A DNA stretch of 38,552 nucleotides from an uncultured Clostridia bacterium (GCA_947589415.1 CANQBP010000005.1:1-38552); one strand, 5' to 3'. Numbered from the stretch's first letter, positions 16,636-25,619 are shown. Notes: generated from the letters alone by a model not told the origin. A program made the numbers and translations.

Positions 16636-17502
16636 TCACCTGTCACTCTGCCATATGGCTGTACTTCCGCACGGCAGCGTCAAACCGCTTTGCGTTACTT
16701 TCAGTCCTATCTCCGAGCTTGTTACGCTGCCGTTAAACCTCGGCTTTATCATAACGCTTAAAAGATATTCCATGACCGAGGGAGAAAGTCCTGTCGTGTA
16801 TGAATTAAGTATGAAAAACTCCGCATCATCCGATAATATGGGTAAACATAATTCGACGAGAGAATAAAGCTGTTCCTCCAGCTTCCATACTTCCCCTCCC
16901 GGCCCTCTGCCATATGACGGAGGATCCATTATTATACCGTCGTACTTGTTTCCTCTGCGCTGCTCACGCTGTACAAATTTCACGCAATCATCAACAAGCC
17001 ACCTTACCGGCTTGTTTGAAAGATTGCTAAGTGCAGCATTTTCTTTTGCCCACTGAACCATGCCCTTTGATGCATCTACATGACATACGCTTGCCCCCGC
17101 CTCAAGGCAGGCAAGTGTTGCCGCACCGGTATATGCAAACATATTAAGCACTCTGACCGGTTTTTGCGCCGACCGTATCTTTTCGGAAACAAAATCCCAG
17201 TTTACTGCCTGTTCGGGAAAAATTCCCGTATGCTTAAACCCCATCGGTTTTATACCGAAAGTAAGATTTTTATAATCAATGCTCCATTGCTGCGGCACTT
17301 TTCGGTTATACTCCCAAGCACCGCCGCCGCTCGAACTTCTTTTATAACGTGCGTGAGCTTTTTTCCACAACGGATTTTTCTTTTCGGTATGCCATATAAT
17401 TTGCGGGTCGGGTCGGATAAGCACAATATCTCCCCAACGCTCAAGACGTTCCCCGTCCGAGCAGTCAATAAGCTCATAATCTTTCCATTGTGCTTCTCGC
17501 AT
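16636..17502 (-). CDS. Class I SAM-dependent methyltransferase (RlmI/RlmK-like)
   Basis: 288 residues. The SAM site is readable in order: motif I VLNMFAYTGAATLACLEAGA with acidic VDASKGM, then VDDCVKF, then motif IV DPPSYGRG. This combination is that of the COG1092 group of 23S rRNA methyltransferases (RlmI, RlmK C-terminal half), but there is no N-terminal PUA domain, so the target base is not assignable. ATG 17502 follows CGGAGG. It sits 24 bases after ilvD and immediately before ecfA1, with no terminator between, so it is part of the same transcript. Confidence 0.9.
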   Translation of the reverse strand: MREAQWKDYELIDCSDGERLERWGDIVLIRPDPQIIWHTEKKNPLWKKAHARYKRSSSGGGAWEYNRKVPQQWSIDYKNLTFGIKPMGFKHTGIFPEQAVNWDFVSEKIRSAQKPVRVLNMFAYTGAATLACLEAGASVCHVDASKGMVQWAKENAALSNLSNKPVRWLVDDCVKFVQREQRRGNKYDGIIMDPPSYGRGPGGEVWKLEEQLYSLVELCLPILSDDAEFFILNSYTTGLSPSVMEYLLSVMIKPRFNGSVTSSEIGLKVTQSGLTLPCGSTAIWQSDR

Positions 17503-17526
17503 TTTCCCGTCCTCCGTTAATTTCCA

Positions 17527-19194
17527 TTATTTTTTTACCTCTAAAATTGCTCCTCTGTTGCCCGATGTAACAAGCGAAGCATATCTTGCCAGATAACCAG
17601 TTGTTATTTCGGGTTCTCTCGGTGTCCACTCCGAACGGCGCTTTTCAAGTTCCTCATCGCTTAGCAGCACATTTATGGTATTCGCGTTAATATCTATCTC
17701 AATTATATCTCCGTCTTTTATAAGCGCAATAGGACCGCCAACTGCCGCTTCGGGGGATACATGACCGATTGCGGCTCCTCTTGTTGCTCCGGAAAAACGT
17801 CCGTCCGTTATTAGTGCAACCGTACTTCCAAGACCGCGTCCCATAATTGCCGATGTCGGATTGAGCATTTCTCTCATTCCGGGGCCGCCCTTAGGGCCTT
17901 CATAGCGGATAACAACTACATCACCGTCAACGATTTGTCCGCCGTTGATTGCAGCCATTGCATCTTCCTCACAATCATACACCTTTGCGGGGCCGGAATG
18001 TTTAAGCATTTCGGGAGCTACCGCAGAACGTTTAACCACGCACGAATCGGGTGCAAGATTACCCTTGAGTACTGCTATGCCGCCGGTTTTACTGTACGGA
18101 TTATCAACAGTCCTTATTATATCGGGATTTTTATTTTCGGCATTTTTTATATTTTCTGCAATAGTCTTTCCGGTGACTGTTACAATATCGGTTTTAAGAA
18201 GTCCGAGCTTATTTATTTCGTTCATAACAGCATAGATACCGCCTGCTTCGTTAAGGTCTTCAATATATGTATGACCCGCAGGTGCAAGGTGGCAGAGATT
18301 AGGCGTGTGTGAACTGATTTCATTCGCAATATCGGGATTAAGCTCTATTCCGCACTCATGTGCGATAGCGGGAAGATGAAGCATACTGTTTGTGCTGCAG
18401 CCGAGTGCCATATCCATTGTAAGGGCATTTCTGAAAGCATCCTCCGTCATTATATCACGGGGACGGATATTCTTTTCCAAAAGCTCCATTACCTTCATTC
18501 CCGTATGCTTTGCAAGCTGAAGTCTTTCGGAATAAACAGCGGGTATCGTACCGTTTCCTCTCAAAGCCATACCAAGAACTTCGGTAAGGCAGTTCATTGA
18601 ATTGGCAGTGTACATACCCGAACATGAACCGCAGCTCGGACATACTTTATTTTCAAACTCAAGAAGCTCTTCCGCCGTTATTTTACCAGAATTATATGAA
18701 CCTACCGCCTCGAACATACTTGAAAGACTTCTTTTTTCTCCGCTGACATGACCTGCAAGCATAGGACCGCCGCTTACAAATATTGTAGGAATATTAAGTC
18801 TTGCAGCCGCCATAAGAAGTCCGGGTACGTTCTTATCGCAGTTAGGTACCATAACAAGGGCATCAAAGGCATGAGCTATGGCCATAGCTTCTGTCGAATC
18901 GGCAATAAGATCACGGGTAACAAGTGAATACTTCATTCCCTTATGCCCCATAGCTATGCCGTCACATACGGCAATTGCGGGAAATACCACGGGATTTCCT
19001 CCCGCCATAGCAACGCCCTGTTTAACAGCATTTACTATTTTGTCTATATTCATATGACCCGGTACGATCTCATTATAGGAGCTTACTATACCTACGAGCG
19101 GTTTAGCTATTTCTTCATCAGTCATTCCGAGTGCATGGAGCAGCGAACGCTGCGGCGCACATTGTACACCCTTGCTTATAGCATCACTATTCAT
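17527..19194 (-). CDS. ilvD: Dihydroxy-acid dehydratase
   Basis: 555 residues, full length for IlvD. It dehydrates dihydroxyisovalerate and dihydroxymethylvalerate in valine and isoleucine synthesis, using an Fe-S cluster and Mg2+. Cluster-type cysteines are seen in [10 protein letters not shown] and [30 protein letters not shown] and GHVSPEA near the C-terminus are family signatures. It is the first gene of a long minus-strand unit. No other ilv/leu genes are present nearby. The consensus promoter and short leader may carry branched-chain amino acid control. Confidence 0.98.
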   Translation of the reverse strand: MNSDAISKGVQCAPQRSLLHALGMTDEEIAKPLVGIVSSYNEIVPGHMNIDKIVNAVKQGVAMAGGNPVVFPAIAVCDGIAMGHKGMKYSLVTRDLIADSTEAMAIAHAFDALVMVPNCDKNVPGLLMAAARLNIPTIFVSGGPMLAGHVSGEKRSLSSMFEAVGSYNSGKITAEELLEFENKVCPSCGSCSGMYTANSMNCLTEVLGMALRGNGTIPAVYSERLQLAKHTGMKVMELLEKNIRPRDIMTEDAFRNALTMDMALGCSTNSMLHLPAIAHECGIELNPDIANEISSHTPNLCHLAPAGHTYIEDLNEAGGIYAVMNEINKLGLLKTDIVTVTGKTIAENIKNAENKNPDIIRTVDNPYSKTGGIAVLKGNLAPDSCVVKRSAVAPEMLKHSGPAKVYDCEEDAMAAINGGQIVDGDVVVIRYEGPKGGPGMREMLNPTSAIMGRGLGSTVALITDGRFSGATRGAAIGHVSPEAAVGGPIALIKDGDIIEIDINANTINVLLSDEELEKRRSEWTPREPEITTGYLARYASLVTSGNRGAILEVKK

Positions 19195-19229
19195 TTAAAA
19201 AACCTGCCTTTATTATATTTTTTCACCAT

Positions 19230-19253
19230 TCAAGCGGTACGGATTACCAACAT
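19230..19253 (-). CDS. Possible ilvD leader peptide MLVIRTA
   Basis: Within the 82-base leader of ilvD an 8-codon frame reads Met-Leu-Val-Ile-Arg-Thr-Ala-stop. Three consecutive branched-chain codons upstream of a branched-chain biosynthesis gene are what a ribosome-mediated attenuator would contain. Against it: only a weak GGA ribosome-binding site precedes it and I see no terminator hairpin between it and ilvD. It may be chance. Confidence 0.35.
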   Translation of the reverse strand: MLVIRTA

Positions 19254-19282
19254 GAGGTGTCCATACTCGTTTAACACATATA

Positions 19283-19311
19283 ATTATAAGTTTTTACGCC
19301 GATATTGTCAA
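19283..19311 (-). promoter_or_regulatory. Consensus promoter of the ilvD-ecf-truA unit
   Basis: On the minus strand TTGACA (19306-19311) and TATAAT (19283-19288) are both perfect and spaced by exactly 17 bases. Predicted leader of about 82 bases. Confidence 0.92.
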
Positions 19312-19508
19312 TAGCCTTACAAATTTAGCCTTTTCATTTAAAACCAACTCACTTATTTGTCAAAACACTTATTTTTACTGCCTTTAGCGAGATAAAAAAA
19401 TGGTGTCTTTTACTTATTATAAAAGGCAAAAATAATAACACTGATTTGCCAAACATAATCAGATTTATGAAAATATTAGAAACTCGGTCAAATTCCATAT
19501 ACATTATG

Positions 19509-19553
19509 CACAAAAAAATAACAATTTTTTTGTGTTATGTAAATTATACATAA
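19509..19553 (+). repeat. Two adjacent inverted repeats upstream of msmX-like gene
   Basis: CACAAAAAAAT / ATTTTTTTGTG (11-bp arms, 4-base gap, 19509-19534) is followed immediately by TTATGTA / TACATAA (7-bp arms, 5-base gap, 19535-19553). They sit 50-100 bases ahead of the -10 element, a place for an activator site; the first could also be an AU-rich terminator. Confidence 0.7.
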
Positions 19554-19605
19554 AAACAAGGATAATAATTTATTAAAAAAACGTATTTAATTTTTCTTCT
19601 AAATC

Positions 19606-19614
19606 TGTTATAGT
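19606..19614 (+). promoter_or_regulatory. Extended -10 promoter of msmX-like gene
   Basis: TGT followed by TATAGT (19609-19614) fits an extended -10 element. There is no good -35 hexamer, so an activator is plausible. Confidence 0.5.
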
Positions 19615-19711
19615 AATAGTGTTAAATTTTGTATATAAATTTACGCCGACGATAGCGGGCTTGTTGTGTTAGTGTTTTAATGTTATCTGCGGCGGATTCA
19701 GGAGGCAAATT

Positions 19712-20824
19712 ATGGCAAGTGTATCTTTAAGAAACGTTTACAAAATCTATGACGGAAATGTTACGGCTGTAAGTAATTTCAACCTCGAAATTGAGGACAA
19801 GGAATTTATTATATTCGTTGGTCCGTCAGGCTGCGGTAAGTCAACCACTCTTCGTATGATTGCAGGTTTGGAGGATATTTCCAAGGGCGAGCTTTATATA
19901 GGTGATGTTCTTGCAAATGATATTTCCCCGAAAGACAGAGATATAGCGATGGTGTTCCAGAACTATGCTCTTTATCCCCACATGACGGTATATGACAATA
20001 TGGCATTCGGTCTAAAGTTAAGAAAGACTCCTGCCGACGAAATAAGACGCCGTGTTGAGGAGGCTGCAAGATCTCTCGATATAGCGCATCTTCTCGAACG
20101 TAAGCCTAAGGCTCTCTCCGGCGGTCAAAGACAGCGTGTTGCACTCGGACGTGCTATTGTTCGTGATCCTAAGGTATTCCTTCTTGACGAGCCGCTTTCC
20201 AACCTTGATGCAAAACTCAGAACAGCCATGAGAACCGAGATCTCAAAGCTGCATAAAAGGCTGGGTACAACATTTATCTATGTAACGCATGACCAGACGG
20301 AGGCTATGACAATGGCTGACCGTATCGTGGTTATGAAAGACGGTTTCATTCAGCAGGTCGATACTCCGCAGAACCTTTATGAAAGACCTTGTAATCAGTT
20401 TGTTGCCGGATTTATGGGTACTCCGCAGATGAACTTTATTGATTCGACAATTGTTCGTTCCGGCGATGAGTACGGAATACAGTTCGGTAAGTACGTAATT
20501 CCGCTTCCGGAATCAAAGAATAAGAAAAATATTCTTTCGCATTTTGTCGGTAAAGAAGTTGTTCTCGGAATACGTCCCGAAGATATTCATGATGAACCCG
20601 AATTTCTTGAGAGGGCAGAGGATGCGATAATCGAGGCAGGAGTTGAAATTACCGAGCTTATGGGTAATGAGATTTATCTCTATCTCACAATCGAGGGAAC
20701 ATCATGCGTTGCTCGTGTTGACCCGTCGTCTGTTGCCGAGGCCGGTGAAGTGGTTGAGGTTGCATTCGATGTTGAAAAGATACATATTTTCGACAAGGAG
20801 TCAGAGAGAACTATAACTAACTGA
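19712..20824 (+). CDS. msmX: Sugar ABC transporter ATPase (MsmX/MsmK/UgpC type)
   Basis: 370 residues. Walker A GPSGCGKST (about 37-45), Q-loop FQNYALYPHMTV, signature LSGGQRQRVALGRAI, Walker B VFLLDEPLSNLDA, switch His in VTHDQTEAM. The C-terminal 130 residues contain GFMGTPQMNF and LGIRPEDIHDEP, the regulatory OB-type domain of the CUT1 sugar importer ATPases. No permease or solute-binding genes are adjacent, so like Bacillus MsmX it probably energises several carbohydrate importers. ATG follows AGGAGG at 6 bases and GC content is slightly higher than its neighbours, consistent with high expression. Confidence 0.95.
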   Translation: MASVSLRNVYKIYDGNVTAVSNFNLEIEDKEFIIFVGPSGCGKSTTLRMIAGLEDISKGELYIGDVLANDISPKDRDIAMVFQNYALYPHMTVYDNMAFGLKLRKTPADEIRRRVEEAARSLDIAHLLERKPKALSGGQRQRVALGRAIVRDPKVFLLDEPLSNLDAKLRTAMRTEISKLHKRLGTTFIYVTHDQTEAMTMADRIVVMKDGFIQQVDTPQNLYERPCNQFVAGFMGTPQMNFIDSTIVRSGDEYGIQFGKYVIPLPESKNKKNILSHFVGKEVVLGIRPEDIHDEPEFLERAEDAIIEAGVEITELMGNEIYLYLTIEGTSCVARVDPSSVAEAGEVVEVAFDVEKIHIFDKESERTITN

Positions 20825-20894
20825 TGTTTTCCGAGGGAAAACGGATGGTTGTAATTCGGTGCTGCCGATTGTAACAAAGTAATAAAAATAATTG

Positions 20895-20925
20895 AGGGTC
20901 GTCTTTGTATTGTAAAGACGACCCT
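20895..20925 (+). terminator. Terminator of msmX-like gene
   Basis: AGGGTCGTCTTT pairs perfectly with AAAGACGACCCT around a 7-base loop. A smaller stem (GTTTTCC/GGAAAAC, 20826-20842) directly follows the stop codon. The 12-bp stem is symmetric enough to act also against the convergent spoVM transcript. Confidence 0.85.
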
Positions 20926-21063
20926 TTCCTTACGGGCAGATCCAATGTTTTTTAATTCAATCATGCATAAAATAATTCTATGTGCGTCAGCTTTCGACCC
21001 TTGTCAGACTAAAAACGGAACAAATTAACACACATAACGGTCTTGGTGTTTCTTTACCGCCGA

Positions 21064-21156
21064 TCATACCGGCTGCTTAGGGAGTTTTTTTATTCCGAAT
21101 ACTTTTCTCAAGAAAAATCCCCAGAATTTCGGATTGTCTACTACTACTATCTTCAT
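21064..21156 (-). CDS. spoVM: Stage V sporulation protein SpoVM
   Basis: A 30-residue frame from ATG 21156, with GGGAGG 8 bases upstream. It starts MKIVVV and continues with an amphipathic stretch PKFWGFFLRKVFG and a basic end (KK..PKQ). SpoVM of B. subtilis (26 residues) has the same plan: short beta-like start, PKF-type proline, then a helix that lies on positively curved forespore membrane and anchors SpoIVA coat assembly. Position is also right: in Bacillus spoVM follows thiN in this very operon. It is too short for most gene callers. The residue-by-residue match to SpoVM is from memory of the family. Confidence 0.85.
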   Translation of the reverse strand: MKIVVVDNPKFWGFFLRKVFGIKKLPKQPV

Positions 21157-21208
21157 AAAAACTACCTCCCGAAAAAATACGCTCTTCACAAATAAGTATG
21201 CGAAAAAC

Positions 21209-21361
21209 TCAGCAGTGTCTGCATTTACCGCGCAGCGAAAACGATATTATTACCAACAATATAACTGTTATTGCGGCAATGCAGCAGTCCGGCAGAACAA
21301 ATCCCGCCAACAGTCCCAAACTGAAAGCAGTCAATTTTCCGTTTACAAAGCATCTTCTCAT
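21209..21361 (-). CDS. Small Cys-rich membrane protein (50 residues)
   Basis: ATG 21361, with AGG 9 bases upstream. The frame starts MRRCFVNGK, has one or two hydrophobic stretches (AFSLGLLAGFVLP and CCIAAITVILLVIISF) and ends GKCRHC. It fills the gap between thiN and spoVM on the same strand, and a sigma-E-like promoter ends 25 bases ahead of its start. The membrane topology, the spacing and the lack of another explanation for this gap support a real gene. I do not recognise the family. A role in the mother cell during sporulation would be inference from position only. Confidence 0.6.
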   Translation of the reverse strand: MRRCFVNGKLTAFSLGLLAGFVLPDCCIAAITVILLVIISFSLRGKCRHC

Positions 21362-21386
21362 ATCAATCAACCTGACCTTTAGCTTT

Positions 21387-21415
21387 GTTGTTTGCCTTAC
21401 ATTAACATAATATAC
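21387..21415 (-). promoter_or_regulatory. Sigma-E-like promoter upstream of small ORF and spoVM
   Basis: On the minus strand GTATATT (21409-21415), 14 bases, then CAAACAAC (21387-21394) resemble the mother-cell sigma-E elements (ATATT-type -35, CATACAAT-type -10; six of eight -10 bases). B. subtilis spoVM is sigma-E dependent. Short motifs in AT-rich DNA can match by chance. Confidence 0.4.
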
Positions 21416-21431
21416 CGATTTCGCTAAAAGG

Positions 21432-22085
21432 TTACGGTTTTTCCAAAATCACAACCGCACAACCGTCATGAACGTGAACCTCTGCTGTTTTTTCTTCAAT
21501 TCTGTTGCTTGCACCGATCGGAAAATCGGCTTTTATTTCAATATTGTCTGCATTATATTCAAACCCGCAAAGAGATATTCGGCAGCTTTCACAACCGAAG
21601 GGAAATATGCCGAAACCCCATTTGACTTTATCACGCATGACAATAATCTGCTCATTATTTCCTTTTTTAAAAGGCGGTGCGCTCAAAACACTTATTTCGT
21701 TCCTGCCGTCAACTATGCAGGCGGGTATTTCCCTGTCGGCAAGATATTTCAGTACACAAAAATTCGCATAGGTGTGGTCAAGCCTTCCGCCCGTAGCTCC
21801 AAAAATAAGAAATACATCGCAGCCCCGCCTTATACCTTCTTTTACGGCATAAAACATATCCGTATCATCTTTTTTTACCGGGAGGCGTATTATCTCGCTT
21901 TTACAATTTTCGGGACAGTTTGAGGAGTCGAAATCCCCGACTATCAGATCGGGGCAAATACCCGATTTTTCCGCAAATAAATACCCGCCGTCCGCACATA
22001 TAACATAATCGCCGTCATGATAAAGACGTTTTATTATTTCAATTTCCGTACACGGGGAAGCTCCGATCAATATACATCTTTTCAT
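21432..22085 (-). CDS. thiN: Thiamine pyrophosphokinase
   Basis: 217 residues. It makes thiamine diphosphate from thiamine and ATP. Typical motifs: CILIGASPC at the start, ICADGGYLFAEKSGICPDLIVGDFDS, KKDDTDMFYAV, and FGATGGRLDHTYANF with the metal- and substrate-binding Asp/Arg/His residues. It follows rsgA with a 6-base gap. In B. subtilis rpe lies between these genes; here it is absent. Confidence 0.95.
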   Translation of the reverse strand: MKRCILIGASPCTEIEIIKRLYHDGDYVICADGGYLFAEKSGICPDLIVGDFDSSNCPENCKSEIIRLPVKKDDTDMFYAVKEGIRRGCDVFLIFGATGGRLDHTYANFCVLKYLADREIPACIVDGRNEISVLSAPPFKKGNNEQIIVMRDKVKWGFGIFPFGCESCRISLCGFEYNADNIEIKADFPIGASNRIEEKTAEVHVHDGCAVVILEKP

Positions 22086-22091
22086 TCAACA

Positions 22092-22979
22092 TCACCGTTT
22101 ACTGATCCAATCAGGAATATTTTTTACTTCATCATACATATGCTTATAACTGTTATGGCGAGAAACGGAAATTTTCCCGTCATTTACAGCCTCGATCACG
22201 GCGCAGCCTTTTTCGCAGGTGTGAGAACAGCCGGTAAACCTGCAATGATTGACGTATTCATCGAACTCCGGAAAGCAACCCGCTATATCGTCTTTTTTTA
22301 TAAGCTCATACCTTTCAATGTCAACCGTGGAAAATCCGGGAGTATCGGCAACATATCCTCCGCCGACCTTATATAACTCGCTATGGCGTGTAGTATGACG
22401 CCCCCTGCCGAGTTTCCTGCTTATTTCTGCCGTTGATATACAAAGACCGGGAAAAAGAGAGTTCAGCAGCGAAGATTTTCCAACACCGGTATTTCCCGTA
22501 AATGCGGAAATTTTATCCTTAAATAACGATATTATTTCTTGTTTGTTGATTTCGTTTTTCGTGCTGTATTCAAAACAGGTTATACCCGCAGATTTATATA
22601 TATTCGAGAGTTCCGAAGTGTCGGCAAGATCGGATTTTGTAAATATTATAACAGGTTCTATGTCCTTACTGACGGCAACCGCACTGATTTTATCTATAAT
22701 CAATGTGTTCGGTGACGGTTCTCGTGCAGATGACACAATAAACAGTCTGTCAAGATTGGCAAGCGGGGGGCGGATAAGATAATTTTTTCTCGGAAGTACT
22801 TCCTCTATCTGCGCCTTGTCCCCGTCAACAGCCGTTATTTCCACCCTGTCGCCTACTGACGGACTTATTCCCCTTTTTCTGAATATCCCGCGTGCCTTAC
22901 ACTCATATACGCAGTCAGCGGCTTCAACATAGTAGAAGCCACTGACTGCTTTAATTATTAGTCCTGTTAATTTTTCCAT
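22092..22979 (-). CDS. rsgA: Ribosome small-subunit-dependent GTPase A
   Basis: 295 residues: an N-terminal OB fold (about 1-70), a circularly permuted GTPase with motif order G4 (FTKSDL), G1 (GNTGVGKSSLLNSL), G3 (DTPGFS), and a C-terminal zinc knuckle (C-x-F..CSHTCEKGC). It acts in late 30S assembly and, in Bacillus (CpgA), is a substrate of the PrkC kinase encoded directly upstream. The start ATG 22979 lies 11 bases after the prkC stop codon. Confidence 0.97.
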   Translation of the reverse strand: MEKLTGLIIKAVSGFYYVEAADCVYECKARGIFRKRGISPSVGDRVEITAVDGDKAQIEEVLPRKNYLIRPPLANLDRLFIVSSAREPSPNTLIIDKISAVAVSKDIEPVIIFTKSDLADTSELSNIYKSAGITCFEYSTKNEINKQEIISLFKDKISAFTGNTGVGKSSLLNSLFPGLCISTAEISRKLGRGRHTTRHSELYKVGGGYVADTPGFSTVDIERYELIKKDDIAGCFPEFDEYVNHCRFTGCSHTCEKGCAVIEAVNDGKISVSRHNSYKHMYDEVKNIPDWISKR

Positions 22980-22990
22980 AACTCACCGAC

Positions 22991-25597
22991 TCAAAAAATC
23001 AGAAAACTGTCGGGGTCGAACCTTGTTGTAGGTCTTCTGATCCCCATTTCCGTTGCTGTTGCGGCAGGCGTTTGCCCTGTTTCACCGCTTGTTCCGTTAC
23101 CGGACGATTGTTTTGGTACTTGATCGATATCATTTTTCGCTTGGGCAATATAACCATATATATCATCTTCAGTTTCCGCTGTTTCAATCTTAGATTTATA
23201 TTCTTCAATTATTCCCTCAACAGTAGTCCAATCCTCATCTGTATAATAGAATTGCTCAGCGTATCTGTCTACTTCTTCATATGCCCTTTGCTTCATTTCG
23301 GAAAGCTCTTCATCTCCCGAAGTCGGCTCGTCCCCTTCGGATGGCTCAGGTTCTTCGGAGGGTTCGGAAGATTCTTCCGGCAGACGACTAAATTCATCGA
23401 TCAATCCCTTTGCCTCATCAAAAAGCTCCGCTACCTCCTCACTACTTTCGGCCTCGCTTATTCGTTGTGTATATCCGTCGATTATTTCACCGATTTCTTT
23501 TCTGTCTGCGGGAGCATAATTATCTGTATCAACATAATTATTCAGTTGATTTATTGCTTTCTCCTTATCAGTTTCGAGTGTATCCGGCTCGCTTGACTGC
23601 GGTGCTTCCTGCTTGATTTTATATTTTTCATTTATATATTTCTGCGTCACCTTTCCGTCCTTGAACTCGAACAAATATTCGGCATATCTCACACCGTCAA
23701 TCATAACTGTTACCGTCTTTTTCAGAGTTTTTTCATTATCCGGCTTCAGCTCTATCTCGAAAGTAAATCCGTTTGCGGGACTTCCCTTTCTTTCATCATA
23801 CTTTTTGCCGTCAACATTTACAGTCACCGTTATTTCGGCATACTCCTTCTCCTTGAGGATATCATCAATAACATCATATTTGATGCTTTTCAGTGTCTTA
23901 CTTCCGTCACTTACCTGTATTGTAATAAGTGAACCCTTTGAAAGCTCGTTACCCGCAAGAGGATCTGTTCCTACTACCTTATCCGCCTCGACTGCACTTG
24001 CAACCGACGATTTTTGCGTTGTAAAGCCCTTTGACTCCAGCTCACTCTTAGCCTTATCATACGTCAATCCGTTAACATCGGGCAGCTTTACTTTTTGGAC
24101 TGCCGGTCCGTCGCTGACAATCAAGGTAACGGTTTTTCCTATTTCCTGACTTACCCCCTCCTGCGGTGAGCAGTCAATAACATATCCCTTTGCTACCTCC
24201 GAGCTGCTTACTCTTGCTATATAGCAATTAAAATATCTGTCTTGAATTTTCTTTACAGCTTCCTGTTCGGTATAATTTTTCACCTTTGGTATCTGCATGG
24301 TCGTACTTTCACTGTTTATAACTAACTTTATGGTAGCATTTTCCTTAACCTGCTTAGAGCCTGCTTCGGGATCTTGCGAAAGTACAACATTCATCGGCTT
24401 ATCTGCCTGATACTCGGCAGATATTTCATATTTAAACTTATATGATTTATCGGACTGTATATCATCATACATTTGCCCTACAAACTGCGGAACATCAACA
24501 TCTTTCGTTTCATTCGCTTTCATGCTGTTGCTCACAAACATATAAATCATTATACCGATAGCCGCAACCACCATGACGACCATAATAGCCGTCACCCATT
24601 TTACAACGGTTCTGGATACACTTCCCGTAAGCACTTCGTCATAGCTGTCGTAATCATCATCATACGCAGGTTCGGGAGATGCGGAAGATACCTGATTGAT
24701 CGACTCAACATATTTTGTCGGGGTTTCATCAACAAAATAACTGTATCTGAATTTTACCGAAGGATTATGTCTGAATATCTCAATTGCCTCTAACATTTCA
24801 CTTGCCGAGGAATATCTCTGCGCCGGATCTTTTCGCATGGCTTTAAGCGTTATTTCCTCTATGCCTTCGGGTATATTTTCATTGATTTTACGAAGCGGTT
24901 CGGGATCATTCTGCATCTGCATGATAGCCACGGACACGGCGCTGTCTGCCTCAAACGGCAGACGTCCCGTAAGCATTTCATACAGCATAACACCAACGGA
25001 ATATATATCCGCCTTACCGTCAATATTATCAACACCCCTTGCCTGTTCGGGTGCAATATAATGAACCGATCCTATGGCCTTATCCGTCATTGTTCGAGTC
25101 ACATTATCCGAAAAACGAGCAATTCCGAAATCCGTCACCTTGATCGTTCCGTCCTGTAAAAGCATTATATTCTGCGGTTTCATATCCCTATGAATTATGC
25201 CCTTTTCATGTGCGTGCTGAAGTGCCTGAAGTATCTGTACGGTAAAATGCACGGCTTCCTTCCACGGAATAATATGCTGATGCTCTATATACTCCTTGAG
25301 TGTTATACCGTCAATATATTCCATAACGATATACTGTATCTTATCTCCGAAGCTGACATCGTTCACCTTAACGATATTAGGGTGCGAAACCAGAGCGATT
25401 GCCTTGCTTTCGTTTTTAAATCTTCTTATAAACTCACTGTTATTTGAAAATTCATCTTTAAGAATTTTTACGGCAACCGTAGTATCATCAATATTATCAT
25501 GTGCCTTATACACGGTCGCCATTCCGCCGACACCGATAAGCTCCTGTATTTCATATCTGCCGTCAAGTCGTTTTCCGGTATATTTATCATTTTCCAT
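22991..25597 (-). CDS. prkC: PASTA-domain Ser/Thr protein kinase with extra extracellular helical repeats
   Basis: 868 residues, about 200 longer than B. subtilis PrkC. Kinase domain about 13-275: glycine loop GVGGMATVY, Lys44 in VAVK, catalytic HRDMKPQN (Asp138), DFG at 156-158, APEQ. Cytoplasmic juxtamembrane linker, membrane helix 334-355, three PASTA domains (about 366-430, 434-498, 500-566) that sense muropeptides, and a beta-rich segment 570-655. The C-terminus adds two related helical repeats (676-737 and 766-826) joined by a Glu/Ser/Pro-rich linker, which typical PrkC lacks. It is paired with the phosphatase PrpC 22 bases upstream. Likely roles are cell-wall homeostasis, dormancy exit and germination signalling. 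Confidence 0.96.
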   Translation of the reverse strand: MENDKYTGKRLDGRYEIQELIGVGGMATVYKAHDNIDDTTVAVKILKDEFSNNSEFIRRFKNESKAIALVSHPNIVKVNDVSFGDKIQYIVMEYIDGITLKEYIEHQHIIPWKEAVHFTVQILQALQHAHEKGIIHRDMKPQNIMLLQDGTIKVTDFGIARFSDNVTRTMTDKAIGSVHYIAPEQARGVDNIDGKADIYSVGVMLYEMLTGRLPFEADSAVSVAIMQMQNDPEPLRKINENIPEGIEEITLKAMRKDPAQRYSSASEMLEAIEIFRHNPSVKFRYSYFVDETPTKYVESINQVSSASPEPAYDDDYDSYDEVLTGSVSRTVVKWVTAIMVVMVVAAIGIMIYMFVSNSMKANETKDVDVPQFVGQMYDDIQSDKSYKFKYEISAEYQADKPMNVVLSQDPEAGSKQVKENATIKLVINSESTTMQIPKVKNYTEQEAVKKIQDRYFNCYIARVSSSEVAKGYVIDCSPQEGVSQEIGKTVTLIVSDGPAVQKVKLPDVNGLTYDKAKSELESKGFTTQKSSVASAVEADKVVGTDPLAGNELSKGSLITIQVSDGSKTLKSIKYDVIDDILKEKEYAEITVTVNVDGKKYDERKGSPANGFTFEIELKPDNEKTLKKTVTVMIDGVRYAEYLFEFKDGKVTQKYINEKYKIKQEAPQSSEPDTLETDKEKAINQLNNYVDTDNYAPADRKEIGEIIDGYTQRISEAESSEEVAELFDEAKGLIDEFSRLPEESSEPSEEPEPSEGDEPTSGDEELSEMKQRAYEEVDRYAEQFYYTDEDWTTVEGIIEEYKSKIETAETEDDIYGYIAQAKNDIDQVPKQSSGNGTSGETGQTPAATATEMGIRRPTTRFDPDSFLIF

Positions 25598-25619
25598 TTA
25601 TGAGATCCCTCCAAGCCTT

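Larger units (their letters stand above)
19312..19711 (+). other. Intergenic region upstream of the sugar-ABC ATPase gene
   Basis: About 400 AT-rich bases with no convincing frame. They hold two adjacent inverted repeats (19509-19553), an extended -10 promoter element (19606-19614) and an 87-base leader whose CGCCG (near 19644) could pair with CGGCG just before the ribosome-binding site AGGAGG. Confidence 0.6.

Noticed and set aside
19195-19311. T-box riboswitch upstream of ilvD
   Set aside because: A GTACCGC string is present but the T-box bulge (GGTGG-ACCGCG type) and an antiterminator/terminator pair are not; the leader is only about 82 bases.
21134-21410. Two overlapping plus-strand frames of 70-82 codons
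   Set aside because: They are antisense to spoVM and the small membrane ORF; low-complexity composition and no start signals.
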